From: Cherax quadricarinatus
Taxonomy: Eukaryota > Arthropoda > Malacostraca > Decapoda > Parastacidae
DNA: 64,000 bases
Direction of reading: 5' to 3'
Assembly (NCBI RefSeq): GCF_038502225.1
Contig: NC_091311.1
Location: 33,979,296-34,043,295 of the forward strand
Shown piece by piece: positions 11,991 through 22,294 of this stretch (position 1 is its first letter; each line of letters starts with the position of its first letter). Under the pieces are notes generated by a model. The model was not told the origin of the DNA and searched no databases. It was given only the letters and a program-made list of their open reading frames with translations. The translations under genes were made by a program, and so were the position numbers.

Positions 11991-13936
11991 TAGTTCAGGA
12001 TTGTTAAGTTTGTAACCTTAATAACCTGCTTGACTTAGTTCTGGCAAACAGAGGAACAGAGGAATTGGGTGCTAGCGACCACAAATCAATTACATTTAGC
12101 ATTGAATGGAAGTATGATAGTAGGGATAACTCAGTAACAGTCCCAGATTTTCGCCTAGCAGATTACGATGGGCTTAGAGAACACTTATCATCTGTTGACT
12201 GGGGTAACGAAGAGAGCTATCAATATGACAGTTTTCTGAACACTATACATGCTGCTCAAAGAACGTTTATCCCTTATAAAGAAATTAGATCAAATAGAAA
12301 TGACCCAAAATGGATGAATAATAGGCTCAAATATCTACTAGGGCATAAGAAAGGAATTTATAGGCATATCAAAAGAGGCGACGGTCATCTTATGAATCAG
12401 TATATTGACATTAAGAGGGACATTAAAAAGGGGATAAGAAAAGCTAAAAGGGACTATGAAAGTAAAGTTGCTAGGGATTCTAAAACTAACCCAAAAAGTT
12501 TTTTCCAGGTATATAGAACAAAAGTTAAAGATAAGATAGGTCCCCTTAAAAATAACTATGGGCATCTTACTGACAAAGAGAATGAAATGTGCTCGATTTT
12601 AAATAATTATTTTCTCTCGGTTTTTACACAGGAAGACACTAATAATATTCCAGTAATTAATTTTTATAGTGGGCCAGAAGAAGATAAATTATGTAACATC
12701 ACAGTCACTGGTGAAATGGTTGTGAAGCAGATAGATCGACTGAAGCAAAATAAGTCACCGGGCCCTGATGAGGTTTTATCAAGGGTTCTTAAGGAATGCA
12801 AAATGGAAGTCTGTGAACCATTAACTAATATTTTTAATTTATCTCTTCAAACAGGTGTAGTGTCTGATATGTGGAAGATGGCTAATGTAATTCCTATTTT
12901 TAAAACAGGGGACAAGTCGTTACCGTCAAATTACCGCCCAATAAGCCTGACCTCAATTGTAGGCAAATTACTAGAGTCAATTATAGCTGAGATTATAAGA
13001 AGCCATCTCGATAAGCATAGCTTGATTAATGATACTCAGCATGGATTCACAAGAGACCGGTCTTGTCTAACTAATTTATTAACTTTCTTCAGTAAAGCTT
13101 TTGAGGCTTTTGACCACGATAAAGAATTTGACATTATTTACTTAGATTTTAGTAAGGCATTTGATAGAGTTCCGCACCAAAGACTGTTGAAGAAAGTAGC
13201 AGCTCATGGCATTGGGGGAAGGGTGCTCTCGTGGATCGAATCATAGCTCACAGACAGGAAGCAGAGTGTCCATAAATGGGGTTAAATCCGAGTGGGGATC
13301 AGTAACAAGTGGCGTTCCACAGGGATCAGTCTTGGGCCTTTGTTGTTTATAATATATATCAATGATCTTGATGAAGGAATTACTAGTGATATGAACAAAT
13401 TCGCCGATGACACGAAGATAGGTAGGATAATTGATTCAAACGTAGATATTAGGGAACTTCAGGAGGATTTAGACAAACTCTACTCTTGGTCAGAAAAGTG
13501 GCAGATGCAGTTCACTGTAGATAAATGCAAGGTTCTGAAGCTCGGGAGTGTCCATAACCCTAGCACTTATAAGTTAAATAATGTAGAACTTAGCCATACA
13601 GATTGCGAAAAGGGCTTGGGGGTTATGGTAAGCAGCAACCTTAAACCAAGACAGCAATGCCTAAGCGTGCGTAATAAGGCAAATAGATTACTGGGATTTA
13701 TATCAAGAAGTGTAAGCAACAGAAGTCCAGAGGTCATACTGCAGCTTTATACATCATTAGTAAGGCCTCACCTAGATTATGCAGCTCAATTCTGGTCTCC
13801 ATATTACAGAATGGACATAAATTCGTTAGAAAACATTCAACGTAGGATGACTAAATTAATACATAGCATTAGAAATCTTCCTTATGAAGAAAGATTGAAG
13901 ACTCTTAGGTTACATTCACTTGTTAGACGAAGAATG
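11991..13936 (+). pseudogene. A1 ORF2 continuation: EN C-terminus, linker and RT
   Basis: Resumes the family A protein after the nested C copy: GASDHKSIT (EN), a basic linker, YRPISLTSIVGKLLES, QHGFTRDRSCLTNLL, YLDFSKAFDRVPHQRLL, then LGPLLFIIYINDLDEG, KFADDTKIG and the thumb region (LYTSLVRPHLDYAAQFWSP). Relative to A2 there are an in-frame stop near 13245 (TGG to TAG), a 2-nt deletion near 13265 and a compensating 1-nt deletion near 13342. The stretch just after 12000 has also lost several codons. The frame runs into the nested B fragment after RRRMRG. Confidence 0.85.
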
Positions 13937-14583
13937 AGGGGAGGCCAAGCCCATGATGACACTCTTCAGGTCACTTATTCTATCTAGGCTGGATTATTGC
14001 TGCACACTAACAGCACCTTTCAAGGCAGGGGAAATTGCTGACCTAGAAAATGTACAGAGAACCTTCACGGCGCACATAACGGAGATAAAACACCTCAATT
14101 ACTTGGAGCGCTTGAGGTTCCTGAACCTGTATTCCCTGGAACGCAGGCGGGAGAGATACATGATTATATACACCTGGAAAATCCTAGAGGGACTAGTACC
14201 GAACTTGCACACGAAAATCACTCACTACGAAAGCAAAAGACTTGGCAGACGATGCAACATCCCCCCAATGAAAAGCAGGGGTGTCACTAGCACGTTAAGA
14301 GACCATACAATAAGTGTCAGGGGCCCAAGACTGTTCAACTGCCTCCCAGCATACATAAGGGGGATTACCAACAGACCCCTGGCAGTCTTCAAGCTGGCAC
14401 TGGACAAGCACCTAAAGTCGGTTCCTGACCAGCCGGGCTGTGGCTCGTACGTTGGTTTGCGTGCAGCCAGCAGCAACAGCCTGGTTGATCAGGCTCTGAT
14501 CCACCAGGAGGCCTGGTCACAGACCGGGCCGCGGGGGCGTTGACCCCCGGAACTCTCTCCAGGTAAACTCCAGGTAAACTCCA
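13937..14583 (+). mobile_element. Family B 3' fragment nested in A1
   Basis: Inserted after AGAATGAGGGGAG of family A. It encodes the last ~196 codons of family B RT (from MMTLFRSLILSRLDYCCTL to QTGPRGR), then the B 3' end with CTCTCCAGGTAAACTCCAGG. Family A resumes at ACCTGATCGAAG. A2 shows the empty site (GGGGAGACCTGATC). This is a severely 5'-truncated insertion with at most a 2-bp duplication. Confidence 0.9.
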
Positions 14584-14925
14584 GACCTGATCGAAGTGTA
14601 TAAGTGGAAGATAGGTATTAATAAAGGGGATATTAACAAGGTCTTGAGGATATCTCTCCAAGAGAGAACCCGCAGTAATGGATTTAAATTAGATAAGTTT
14701 AGATTTAGAAAGGACATAGGAAAGTATTGGTTTGGAAATAGGGTAGTTGATGAGTGGAACAGTCTACCTAGTTGGGTTATTGAGGCTAGGACTTTGGGTA
14801 GTTTCAAATTTAGGTTGGATAAGTACATGAGTGGGAGGGGTTGGATTTGAGTGGGACTTGCACATCAGAGCTTATTTCTTGGGAAGCTTTGAAAATTGGG
14901 TTGGTCATATGTTTGTTAGTTAGTT
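14584..14925 (+). pseudogene. A1 ORF2 C-terminus and partial 3' UTR
   Basis: Encodes the family A C-terminal block (FRKDIGKYWFGNRVVDEWNS, FKFRLDKYMSG, then GWI and stop), followed by 3' UTR that matches A2 until GTTTGTTAG, where the P repeat begins. Confidence 0.85.
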
Positions 14926-15069
14926 AGTTTAATATGTTTATTATGCACCCCATACCCATCCTGTGGGCGGTAGTCAAAAGATTACAGAGGTACATAATTG
15001 GTCCAGGGACTGGACTCCAAAGTTTTGATAGCTGAGCAAGTTACAGAGGTAATGAACTCACAATTTACA
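14926..15069 (-). repeat. Dispersed repeat P (partial), target of the A2 insertion
   Basis: The + strand has the reverse complement of the P 3' end: (TTAG)n, then TATGTTTATTATGCACCCC, CCTGTGGGCGGTAGTC, GGTCCAGGGACTGGAC and the AATGAACTCACAATTTAC block. Other copies are at 25960-26353, 26563-26680, 26842-27280 and 29113-29345. Seen in the sense direction it ends in AATAAA-like sequence and (AACT)n, so it may be a SINE or the 3' end of a longer retroelement. Confidence 0.8.
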
Positions 15070-15222
15070 TAAGAACATAAGAACATAAGAAAGGAGGAAC
15101 ACTGCAGCAGGCCTGTTGGCCCATACTAGGCAGGTCCTTTACAATTCATCCTACTAACAAACATTTGACCTACCCAATTTTCAATGCTACCCAAGAAATA
15201 AGCTCTGATGTGCAAGTCCCAC

Positions 15223-18120
15223 TCAAATCCATCCCATCCCACTCATGTATTTATCCAACCTAAATTTGAAACTACCCAAAGTCCTAGCCTCAATAACCCA
15301 ACTAGGTAGACTGTTCCACTCATCTACTACCCTATTTCCAAACCAATACTTTCCTATGTCCTTTCTAAATCTAAACTTATCTAATTTAAATCCATTACTG
15401 CGGGTTCTCTCTTGGAGAGATATCCTCAAGACCTTGTTAATATCCCCTTTATTAATACCTATCTTCCACTTATACACTTCGATCAGGTCTCCCCTCATTC
15501 TTCGTCTAACAAGTGAATGTAACTTAAGAGTCTTCAATCTTTCTTCATAAGGAAGATTTCTAGTGCTATGTATTAATTTAGTCATCCTACGCTGAATGTT
15601 TTCTAACGAATTTATGTCCATTCTGTAATATGGAGACCAGAATTGAGCTGCATAATCTAGGTGAGGCCTTACTAATGATGTATAAAGCTGCAGTATGACC
15701 TCTGGACTTCTGTTGCTTACACTTCTTGATATAAATCCCAATAATCTATTTGCCTTATTACGTACGCTTAGGCATTGCTGTCTTGGTTTAAGGTTGCTGC
15801 TTACCATAACCCCCAAGTCCTTTTCGCAATCTGTATGGTTAAGTTCTACATTATTTAACTTATAAGTGCTAGGGTTATGGACACTCCCGAGCTTCAGAAC
15901 CTTGCATTTATCTACATTGAACTGCATCTGCCACTTTTCTGACCAAGAGTAGAGTTTGTCTAAATCCTCCTGAAGTTCCCTAACATCTACGTTTGAATCA
16001 ATTATCCTACCTATCTTCGTGTCATCGGCGAATTTGCTCATATCACTAGTAATTCCTTCATCAAGATCATTGATATATATTATAAACAACAACGGGCCCA
16101 AGACTGATCCCTGTGGAACGCCACTTGTTACTGATCCCCACTCGGATTTAACCCCATTTATGGACACTCTTTGCTTCCTGTTTGTGAGCCATGATTCGAT
16201 CCACGAGAGCACCCTTCCCCCAATGCCATGAGCTGCTACTTTCTTCAACAGTCTTTGGTGCGGAACTCTATCAAATGCCTTACTAAAATCTAAGTAAATA
16301 ATATCAAATTCTTTATCGTGGTCAACAGCCTCAAAAGCTTTACTGAAGAAAGTTAATAAATTAGTTAGACAAGACCGGCCTCTTGTGAATCCATGCTGAG
16401 TATCATTAATCAAGCTATGCTTATCGAGATGGCTTCTTATAATCTCAGCTATAATTGACTCTAGTAATTTGCCTACAATTGAGGTCAGGCTTATTGGGCG
16501 GTAATTTGACGGTAACGACTTGTCCCGTTTTGAAAATAGGAATTACATTAGCCATCTTCCACATATCAGACACTGCACCTGTTTGAAGAGATAAATTAAA
16601 AATATTAGTTAATGGTTCACAGACTTCCATTTTGCATTCCTTTAGAACCCTTGAAAAAACCTCATCAGGACCCAGTGACTTATTTTGCTTCAGTCTGTCT
16701 ATCTGCTTCACAACCATTTCATTAGTGACTGTGATGTTACATAATTTATCTTCTTCTGATCCACTATAAAAATTAATTACCGGAATATTATTAGTGTCTT
16801 CCTGTGTAAAAACCGAGAGAAAATAATTATTTAAAATCGAGCACATTTCATTCTCTTTGTCAGTAAGATGCCCATAGTTATTTTTAAGGGGACCTATCTT
16901 ATCTCTGACTTTTGTTCTATAGACCTGGAAAAAACTTTTTGGGTTAGTTTTAGAATCCCTAGCAACTTTAATTTCATAGTCCCTTTTAGCTTTTCTTATC
17001 CCCTTTTTAATGTCCCTCTTAATGTCAATATACTGATTCATAAGATGACCGTCGCCTCTTTTGATACGCCTATAAATTCCTTTCTTATGCCCTAGTAGAT
17101 ATTTCAGCCTATTATTCATTCATTTTGGGTCATTTCTATTTGATCTAATTTCCTTATAAGGGATAAACGTTCTTTGAGCAGCATGTATTGTGTTCAGAAA
17201 ACTGTCATATTGATAGCTCTCTTCGTTACCCCAGTCAACAGATGATAAGTGTTCTCTAAGCCCATCGTAATCTGCTAAGCGAAAATCTGGGACTGTTACT
17301 GAGTTATCCCTACTATCATACTTCCATTCAATTCTACATGTAATTGATTTGTGGTCGCTAGCACCCAGTTCCTCTGAAACTTCTAAATTATTAACAAGGG
17401 ATTCATTGTTTGCCAGAACTAAGTCAAGCAGGTTATTACCCCTTGTAGGTTCTGTCACAAACTGCTTCAAAAAACAATCCTGAACTACTAAGAAATCGTA
17501 TGATTCTAAATTCCCAGTCAAGAAATTCCAATCAATATGACTAAAGTTAAAGTCTCCTAGAATTACTACATTATCGTGCCTTGTGGCCCTAACAATTTCC
17601 TCCCATAGTAGTCTCCCCTGGTCCCTATCTAAATTTGGGGGACGGTATATCACACCTAAAATTAATTTTTCATGTCCCTCTGAAAATTCTATCCAAACAG
17701 ACTCTGTATGTGTTACTTCAGACTTAATACCCGTTTTTATGCAACAGTTCAAGCGATCTCGGACATACAATGCCACCCCACCCCCCTTCCCGATACTTCT
17801 ATCTACTTGGAACGATTTAAAACCCTGAATGTGACATTCTGCAGGCATGTCCCGACTTTTTGAATTAAACCACGTCTCAGTAATGGCAAATACAAATCCA
17901 TCTTATTCCTAGCACTGCGACTATTTGTGTAATAAATATTTAATGACCCTCCTATCTCTTTACCCTTTCTACTCCTTTCTGTTATTCCACTAAACCTATT
18001 ACTGTCATTGTCAATTAGTGCCACTGGCTTTCCAATATCCTCCTCATTTTGCCTATTACTAGTTCTCCTAGTACTCATGTTACTACCCTGCGACTTCACA
18101 GTTTTCCCGCCAAAACCCAT
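15223..18120 (-). pseudogene. A2 ORF2: endonuclease-reverse transcriptase, four blocks separated by lesions
   Basis: Starts MGFGGKTVKSQG. Order: EN (YYTNSRSARNKMD, VALYVRDRLNCC, GDFNFSHIDW, GASDHKSIT), basic linker, RT (QHGFTRGRSCLTNLL, YLDFSKAFDRVPHQRLL, SGVPQGSVLGPLLFIIYIND, KFADDTKIG), thumb, and C-terminus NRVVDEWNSLPSW. Lesions: a ~34-nt deletion near 17905, a TGG to TGA stop near 17118, and a 2-nt deletion near 16525. The final 396 codons, from before the RT core to the stop at 15223, are uninterrupted. Total length if intact would be about 965 residues, normal for the group. Confidence 0.88.
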
Positions 18121-18134
18121 ACCACTAACTATTC

Positions 18135-19100
18135 CTAGTTTAAAGACCTAACAGCTCCCTCCACTGCGTTTGCCAGTGCTCCCACCCCACACCTAGATAA
18201 GTGAACCCCATCCCTGGCATACATGTCATTTCTGCCATAGAAGAGGTCCCAGTTGTCAATGAATGTTACCGCATTTTCCTTACAGTACTTGTCCAGCCAG
18301 CAATTGACACCAATTGCTCTGGACAACCATTCATTTCCAACTCCTCTCCTTGGCAAAATGCCACATATGACAGGTTTCCCACCCTTCCTCCTAATTATCT
18401 CTATTGCTGACCTATACCTGCTAATCAGGTCCTCACTCCTACGTCTGCCAACATCGTTGCCTCCAGCACTGAGACAGATAATAGGATTGCTCCCATTACC
18501 TCTCATGATGTCATCCAGACGGCTAACAATATCCTTCATCCCAGCCCCAGGAAAACACACTCTCTGCCTCCTACTCCTATCCTTCAAACAGAATGTCCTA
18601 TCCATTTACCTAATCTGGCTATCCCCAACAACAACAATGTTTTTACCTTCCTTGGCGTCGTCCGTCGTGATGCTCCGAGTAGTCGACTCACATTCGCCAG
18701 GTAGCATTACACCACTTGTAGAATTCGTCAAGACGTTCTCGATGGTCTTCGTTGGGGTTTCTAGGGATGTCTTACTCACGTCTGCCAATGCTTCTTTGGT
18801 GCTCGTTGTGGCATTCCCAGCAGAACACTCACATTCGTCAGGTAGCACCGAGAATGAGTTGGAAGTTTCCACGGTAGTCTTCTGGTTTCTCGTTGTTTCA
18901 GCCTCTCCAACCATTTTCTTGATCTTCAGCTTGGTTCCATGTTGCCCGGCCACTGACCAAGCTCCCCTCTTAACCTGGGGACTCACAACAGAAGGATTAC
19001 TACGAATCCTCTTGTTCTCCTCCGTTAATCGCCGTATCTCCATCTTAGCAACTCTGAGCTCCTCTCTCAGCTGCTGGTAAAGTTGCTCAAGAGAAGGCAT
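18135..19100 (-). pseudogene. A2 ORF1: coiled coil plus SGNH esterase, one nonsense codon
   Basis: About 321 codons. Residues 3-35 are a leucine-rich heptad region (LEQLYQQLREELRVAK), then an acidic Ser/Thr linker with LPDECECS. The SGNH hydrolase domain has blocks VVVGDSQIR (nucleophile Ser), CLSAGGNDVGRR (Gly/Asn oxyanion residues) and ARDGVHLSRCG (Asp and His). A TAC to TAA change directly after SQIR (near 18605) is the only break, and A1 keeps Tyr there. In this LINE group ORF1 is presumed to be an RNA-associated esterase of uncertain substrate. ORF2 begins 12 nt past its stop. Confidence 0.87.
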
Positions 19101-19217
19101 CCTGGTACAGATTCACAGAGAGCACACAAACAGGTCTTCACAGAGCTAAGTACACGTCACCACTGGAGCTAAGTACACGTCACCACTAGTTTAGCTTCAT
19201 TGAACTCACAATTTACA

Positions 19218-19305
19218 AAGGTTAGTGGGATGAATTGTAAATTACCTGCCTAGTATGGGCCAACAGGCCTGCTGCAGTGTTCCTTTCTTATGTTCTTATT
19301 TCTTG
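19218..19305 (+). mobile_element. Family A 3'-end fragment
   Basis: Matches the terminal 3' UTR of A2 (CCTGCCTAGTATGGGCCAAC, GCAGTGTTCC) and ends in TTTCTTATGTTCTTAT, the family tail. Protein-coding sequence is absent. Confidence 0.8.
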
Positions 19306-19437
19306 TGCAAATTTTTATTGTAGGAGGCATTAGCAAAAATGCATTTTGACCCGAGTGACACGTCATAGCCATCATAGCCCTTGTATTTTTTTTTTTTTTT
19401 GGCGCTTCTGCTCATGATGAACCAGGCAATCTGGCAA

Positions 19438-19580
19438 CAAAAGTCAGTGGTAGCGCCTTCAGGTGGAAAACGAAGGCCTAGGGGTCGATCCTGAGCCGGT
19501 TGGTGAAGTTGGACATGTTGCCCCTGTACACCCGAGTGTAAGTAGGTACCTAGTGTTAGTCGACTGCTGTGAATCGTAGG
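19438..19580 (+). mobile_element. tRNA-derived SINE, copy 1
   Basis: The A-box-like CAGTGGTAGCGCC and B-box-like GGGGTCGATCCTG are spaced as in a tRNA gene but without a proper cloverleaf. They are followed by the SINE body (TTGGACATGTTGCC) and GTAGGTACCTAGTGTTAGTC, which recurs near 25090. Related heads are at 21246 and 26710. Confidence 0.7.
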
Positions 19581-19671
19581 TGGAGGTAGAGGATCAAGGA
19601 TTTCATTGAAAATAAGCCACACTGATTGAATTTTCTGGGTTACTAACCTTCCAGGTTAATTAGTGAGACGA

Positions 19672-19740
19672 GTGCAACAGTTTAATATCTTTATTAACAA
19701 AACGTTTCGCCTGCTCAATAGGATTCTTCATTCGAAATAC
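19672..19740 (-). ncRNA. Hammerhead-like CGAAACG motif
   Basis: On the minus strand: GAATGAAGAATCC, a loop, AGGCGAAACG, then AATAAAGATATT and CTGTTGCAC. The arrangement CTGAWGA - stem - CGAAAC resembles a hammerhead ribozyme core, but the first box is degenerate. It is paired with an inverted relative at 19800-19875. Confidence 0.35.
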
Positions 19741-19799
19741 AGAGACAGCAGAAGTACTGAAGGTCATCTCATATCTACATCTCTAGTACTCTTGCTGTG

Positions 19800-19875
19800 T
19801 TCTCTGTATTTCGACCAAAGAAGCCTGCTGAACAGGCGATACATTCGTCGATACCAAACTGTTGTACATGTGTCT
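19800..19875 (+). ncRNA. Hammerhead-like motif, inverted partner, degenerate
   Basis: The sequence GAAGCCTGCTGAACAGGCGATAC has a perfect 5-bp stem (GCCTG/CAGGC), then CAAACTGTTGTACATGTG as in other copies. The GAAA box is changed to GATA, so catalysis is unlikely. Confidence 0.3.
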
Positions 19876-20125
19876 TGCTCATCCTTTCTTAATGAGAACA
19901 AAATATTTTAATTTCTGCTTTCTGCCGAATAATTCCAAAGCATTGGCATCATGCCTTTGAATTTGTCCCCCCATCCCTACCCTGACATCTTAAACCCAAC
20001 CTTGGTGCTCGAAGTGCTGTACATTTTATAAGCTTTTCAAAAACTGTGAACTTTTTGTAGACTGCACTGAAGAATAATATACTGTAAAGTATTATTCAAA
20101 TGGGTGGTACCTATTTACCTGCGCA

Positions 20126-20205
20126 TGGTTCATGGTGGTGCATGGAACCTGGAACCATGGTACATGGTTCATGGTGGTACATGGTTCGTGGTGGTACATG
20201 GTCCA
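20126..20205. repeat. Short tandem repeat, CATGGTTCATGGTGGTA-type units
   Basis: Repeated blocks of (T/G)CATGGTTCATGGTGGTAC with substitutions, about four units. Confidence 0.65.
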
Positions 20206-20314
20206 ACTAGACATCACAGCCTGGTTAATCAAGAAATTATCTCAGGAGCCTATTATGTTTCCTTTTGAAGGCAGTCAGGAGTTGCCTGATTATTACTACA
20301 GCTCAATTTCGGGC

Positions 20315-20450
20315 ATCATTGTCCCCGCGACCAGGGCCCAGACCAGTCCTCCTGGTTGATAACATAATCAACCAGGTTGTTGATGCTAACCGCACAAACA
20401 AGCAAATTACAAAAACCAGTTTATACCCTTGGCAATGAGGTGGCCGAGGG
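20315..20450 (-). mobile_element. Diverged family B-like 3' terminus
   Basis: The + strand has CAGACCAGTCCTCCTGGTTG and ATAATCAACCAGGTTGTTGA, equivalent to the terminal hairpin-forming region of family B, with many changes. The coding part is not recognisable. Confidence 0.6.
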
Positions 20451-20737
20451 AAAATAGGGAACTTTGAATTCTGAACGTGTATCCATCCCTCTTGGTTACT
20501 GTAAGAATATGGAGCTGGACCAGAAAACCAGTGGAAGGCCTCTCTTGTGACCAACAGCTGCAATGAGTGGGCCATATTATGACTAAGACCTGCCTGAGAC
20601 TAATTTAACTGGTTAATGGGGTTTAAAGTTATATACTACACGAGAGTCATTAAGGATGCATGTCACCTGTTCACCACCAGACAAGAATACTTTAATGTGA
20701 ACCCTCAATAAATGTATACTGAAAGAGCTAAACCTCA

Positions 20738-20739
<2 letters not shown>

Positions 20740-20817
<78 letters not shown>
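20740..20817. repeat. (TA)n microsatellite
   Basis: About 39 perfect TA units. Confidence 0.95.
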
Positions 20818-20819
<2 letters not shown>

Positions 20820-20977
20820 GTGCCTGCCCCGTCCCCCCCAATCCAGGGAGGAATGTTCCAGTTTCTAATGAAATGCAAAGTTCTACCCTCTCTCTCCCCC
20901 CCTCTTCCGTTCCCTCTCCTTGTCTGTTTACATATGAATTTATGAATGGAATTTCTCTCTACATTGCCTTACCTAGT

Positions 20978-21240
20978 GCGTTCTGCTGTCGTCGTCGTCC
21001 ATCATCATCGTCCGTCATCACTGTCGTCCATAATCATTGCCGTCCAACATCCTCGTCATCCAACATCGTCGTCGTCCATCATCGTCATCGTTCATCATCG
21101 TCATTCATTATTATCGTCGTCCATGCCCATCGTCGTCATTCATAAACGTCATCGTCTATCACTGTCGTCGTCCATCGTCGTCGTCCATCATCATCGTCGT
21201 CGTCGTCCATCGTCATTGTCGTCCTCCATCATCGTCCAAC
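20978..21240. repeat. Imperfect (GTC/ATC) trinucleotide-based array
   Basis: Runs of CGTCGTCCATCATCGTC and variants over about 260 bp. Ser/His-rich frames here are products of the repeat. Confidence 0.85.
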
Positions 21241-21245
21241 ATAAG

Positions 21246-21370
21246 GTGTCCCGTAGCTCGAGTGCTAGCGCACTCAGCTCACACACTGAGGTCTGGGGGT
21301 AGATGCCCGGTACGGGTGGAAACAGGACGTGTTTCCATAAGACACCTGTTCATTGTTCACCTTAAACATT
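21246..21370 (+). mobile_element. tRNA-derived SINE, copy 2
   Basis: TCCCGTAGCTCGAGTGCTAG (A-box region) and GGGGGTAGATGCCCGG (degenerate B box), then GTACGGGTGGAAACAG and the body up to CACCTGTTCATTGTTCACC. Not a functional tRNA gene. Confidence 0.7.
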
Positions 21371-21399
21371 GTGACTACTAAAGAAACACATTAACTGAC

Positions 21400-22294
21400 T
21401 CAGAGATGAATAAACACTGCTACTTGCTGGTGACTTTAATATAAACCTCATTCAAGCAGCTGACCCTCAAGTAGCTGATTTCACAAACACTATGAGCAAC
21501 TGCTTGCTCCTACCAACAAAAGTCAGAGACAAGTGCCTCACTACCTGATCATATCTGGACCAATACTATATCCCCACTAAAAACAGGCGTAATCACAGAC
21601 AACACTAAAGATCACTACCAAACTTTTCTCATGACCAACTTGGGTAGACTGCCTCAGGCCACGACTAAGATCTCTGTTCGACTACATGATGAGTTATCGG
21701 TAAATAATTTTATTATTGCACTACGTAACACTGACTGGCTGGGCGAGTTAGCAGACAGCCACAATATTGATTAATGTGTCAACATATTTCTACACAAAAC
21801 CCATAACCTGTACAATAAACATTGTCCAATGAAAACGAAGCAACTCTCAACAGACACACTAAACAGCCCTTGGCTTGCAAATAGTATACTTAAATACATC
21901 GATAAAAAAATCTATATGAAAAACAATTCAGACAGGGCCTAATTACAAAAGAACTAACTAAACGATACACCTCAATACTTACTAATCTAATACGAAAGTC
22001 CAAACAAATGTATTATGAAAACAGATTTAATGTAATTAAAGGTAGTATGGAAAAAACCTGGAAAAAACTGAAATTCTGGGCTCTAGAAAACTGTCTAGAA
22101 GCAGAGAAATTAACTTAGCAAAACCAAACGAACTACACTTACAGCCTATAGACACTGCCAACGAACTTAATATCTTCTTTTCTACTATAGGATCAAAACT
22201 AGCAAGCAAAATCCCAAATTCAAATACTCAGCCACAAGACTACCTCATTGGAAATTACCTAAATACTCTACATATAACACCAACAAATCCTACT
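21400..22294 (+). mobile_element. Family C LINE, left part (endonuclease and linker), degenerate
   Basis: Translates in broken frames to family C EN (LLAGDFNINL followed by QVADFTNTMSNC, as at 46575) and the downstream linker (CPMKTKQL region, SKLASKIPNSNTQ). Several stops and frameshifts. The copy is split by family B insertion B2 and continues at 23398. Confidence 0.8.

Larger units (their letters stand above)
8676..14925 (+). mobile_element. Family A LINE copy A1 (CR1-group-like), mosaic with nested C and B insertions
   Basis: Collinear with the A2 copy at 15070-19200 but interrupted twice: a family C copy (10369-11990) sits inside the endonuclease and a family B 3' fragment (13937-14583) sits just after the thumb region. 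Without the insertions A1 is about 4 kb. The 5' end has one copy of the GTGACGTGTACTTAGCTC unit present twice in A2. The 3' UTR is cut off near 14925 by the P repeat, so the family's TTCTTATG tail is absent. Multiple frameshifts and stops make it inactive. Confidence 0.88.
15070..19200 (-). mobile_element. Family A LINE copy A2, near full length, with 17-bp flanking duplication
   Basis: Reading on the minus strand: a 5' UTR with two tandem ~24-bp units containing GTGACGTGTACTTAGCTC, ORF1 (19100-18135), ORF2 (18120-15223), a 3' UTR and a 3' tail of TTCTTATG units (AAGAACAT repeats at 15071-15096 on the + strand). Both flanks carry TGAACTCACAATTTACA (15053-15069 and 19201-19217), consistent with a target-site duplication. 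The same 17-mer is part of the P repeat's internal tandem unit, so chance pairing is possible. Overall structure and tail are those of CR1-group LINEs. The copy is disabled by two stops, a ~34-nt deletion and a 2-nt deletion. Confidence 0.9.

Noticed and set aside
18201..19080. Plus-strand 275-codon frame over family A ORF1
   Set aside because: Antisense of the esterase ORF1; the minus strand shows the SGNH motifs.
21246..21330. Possible tRNA gene
   Set aside because: A/B-box-like sequences are present but stems do not fold to a cloverleaf and the B box is degenerate; better explained as a SINE head.
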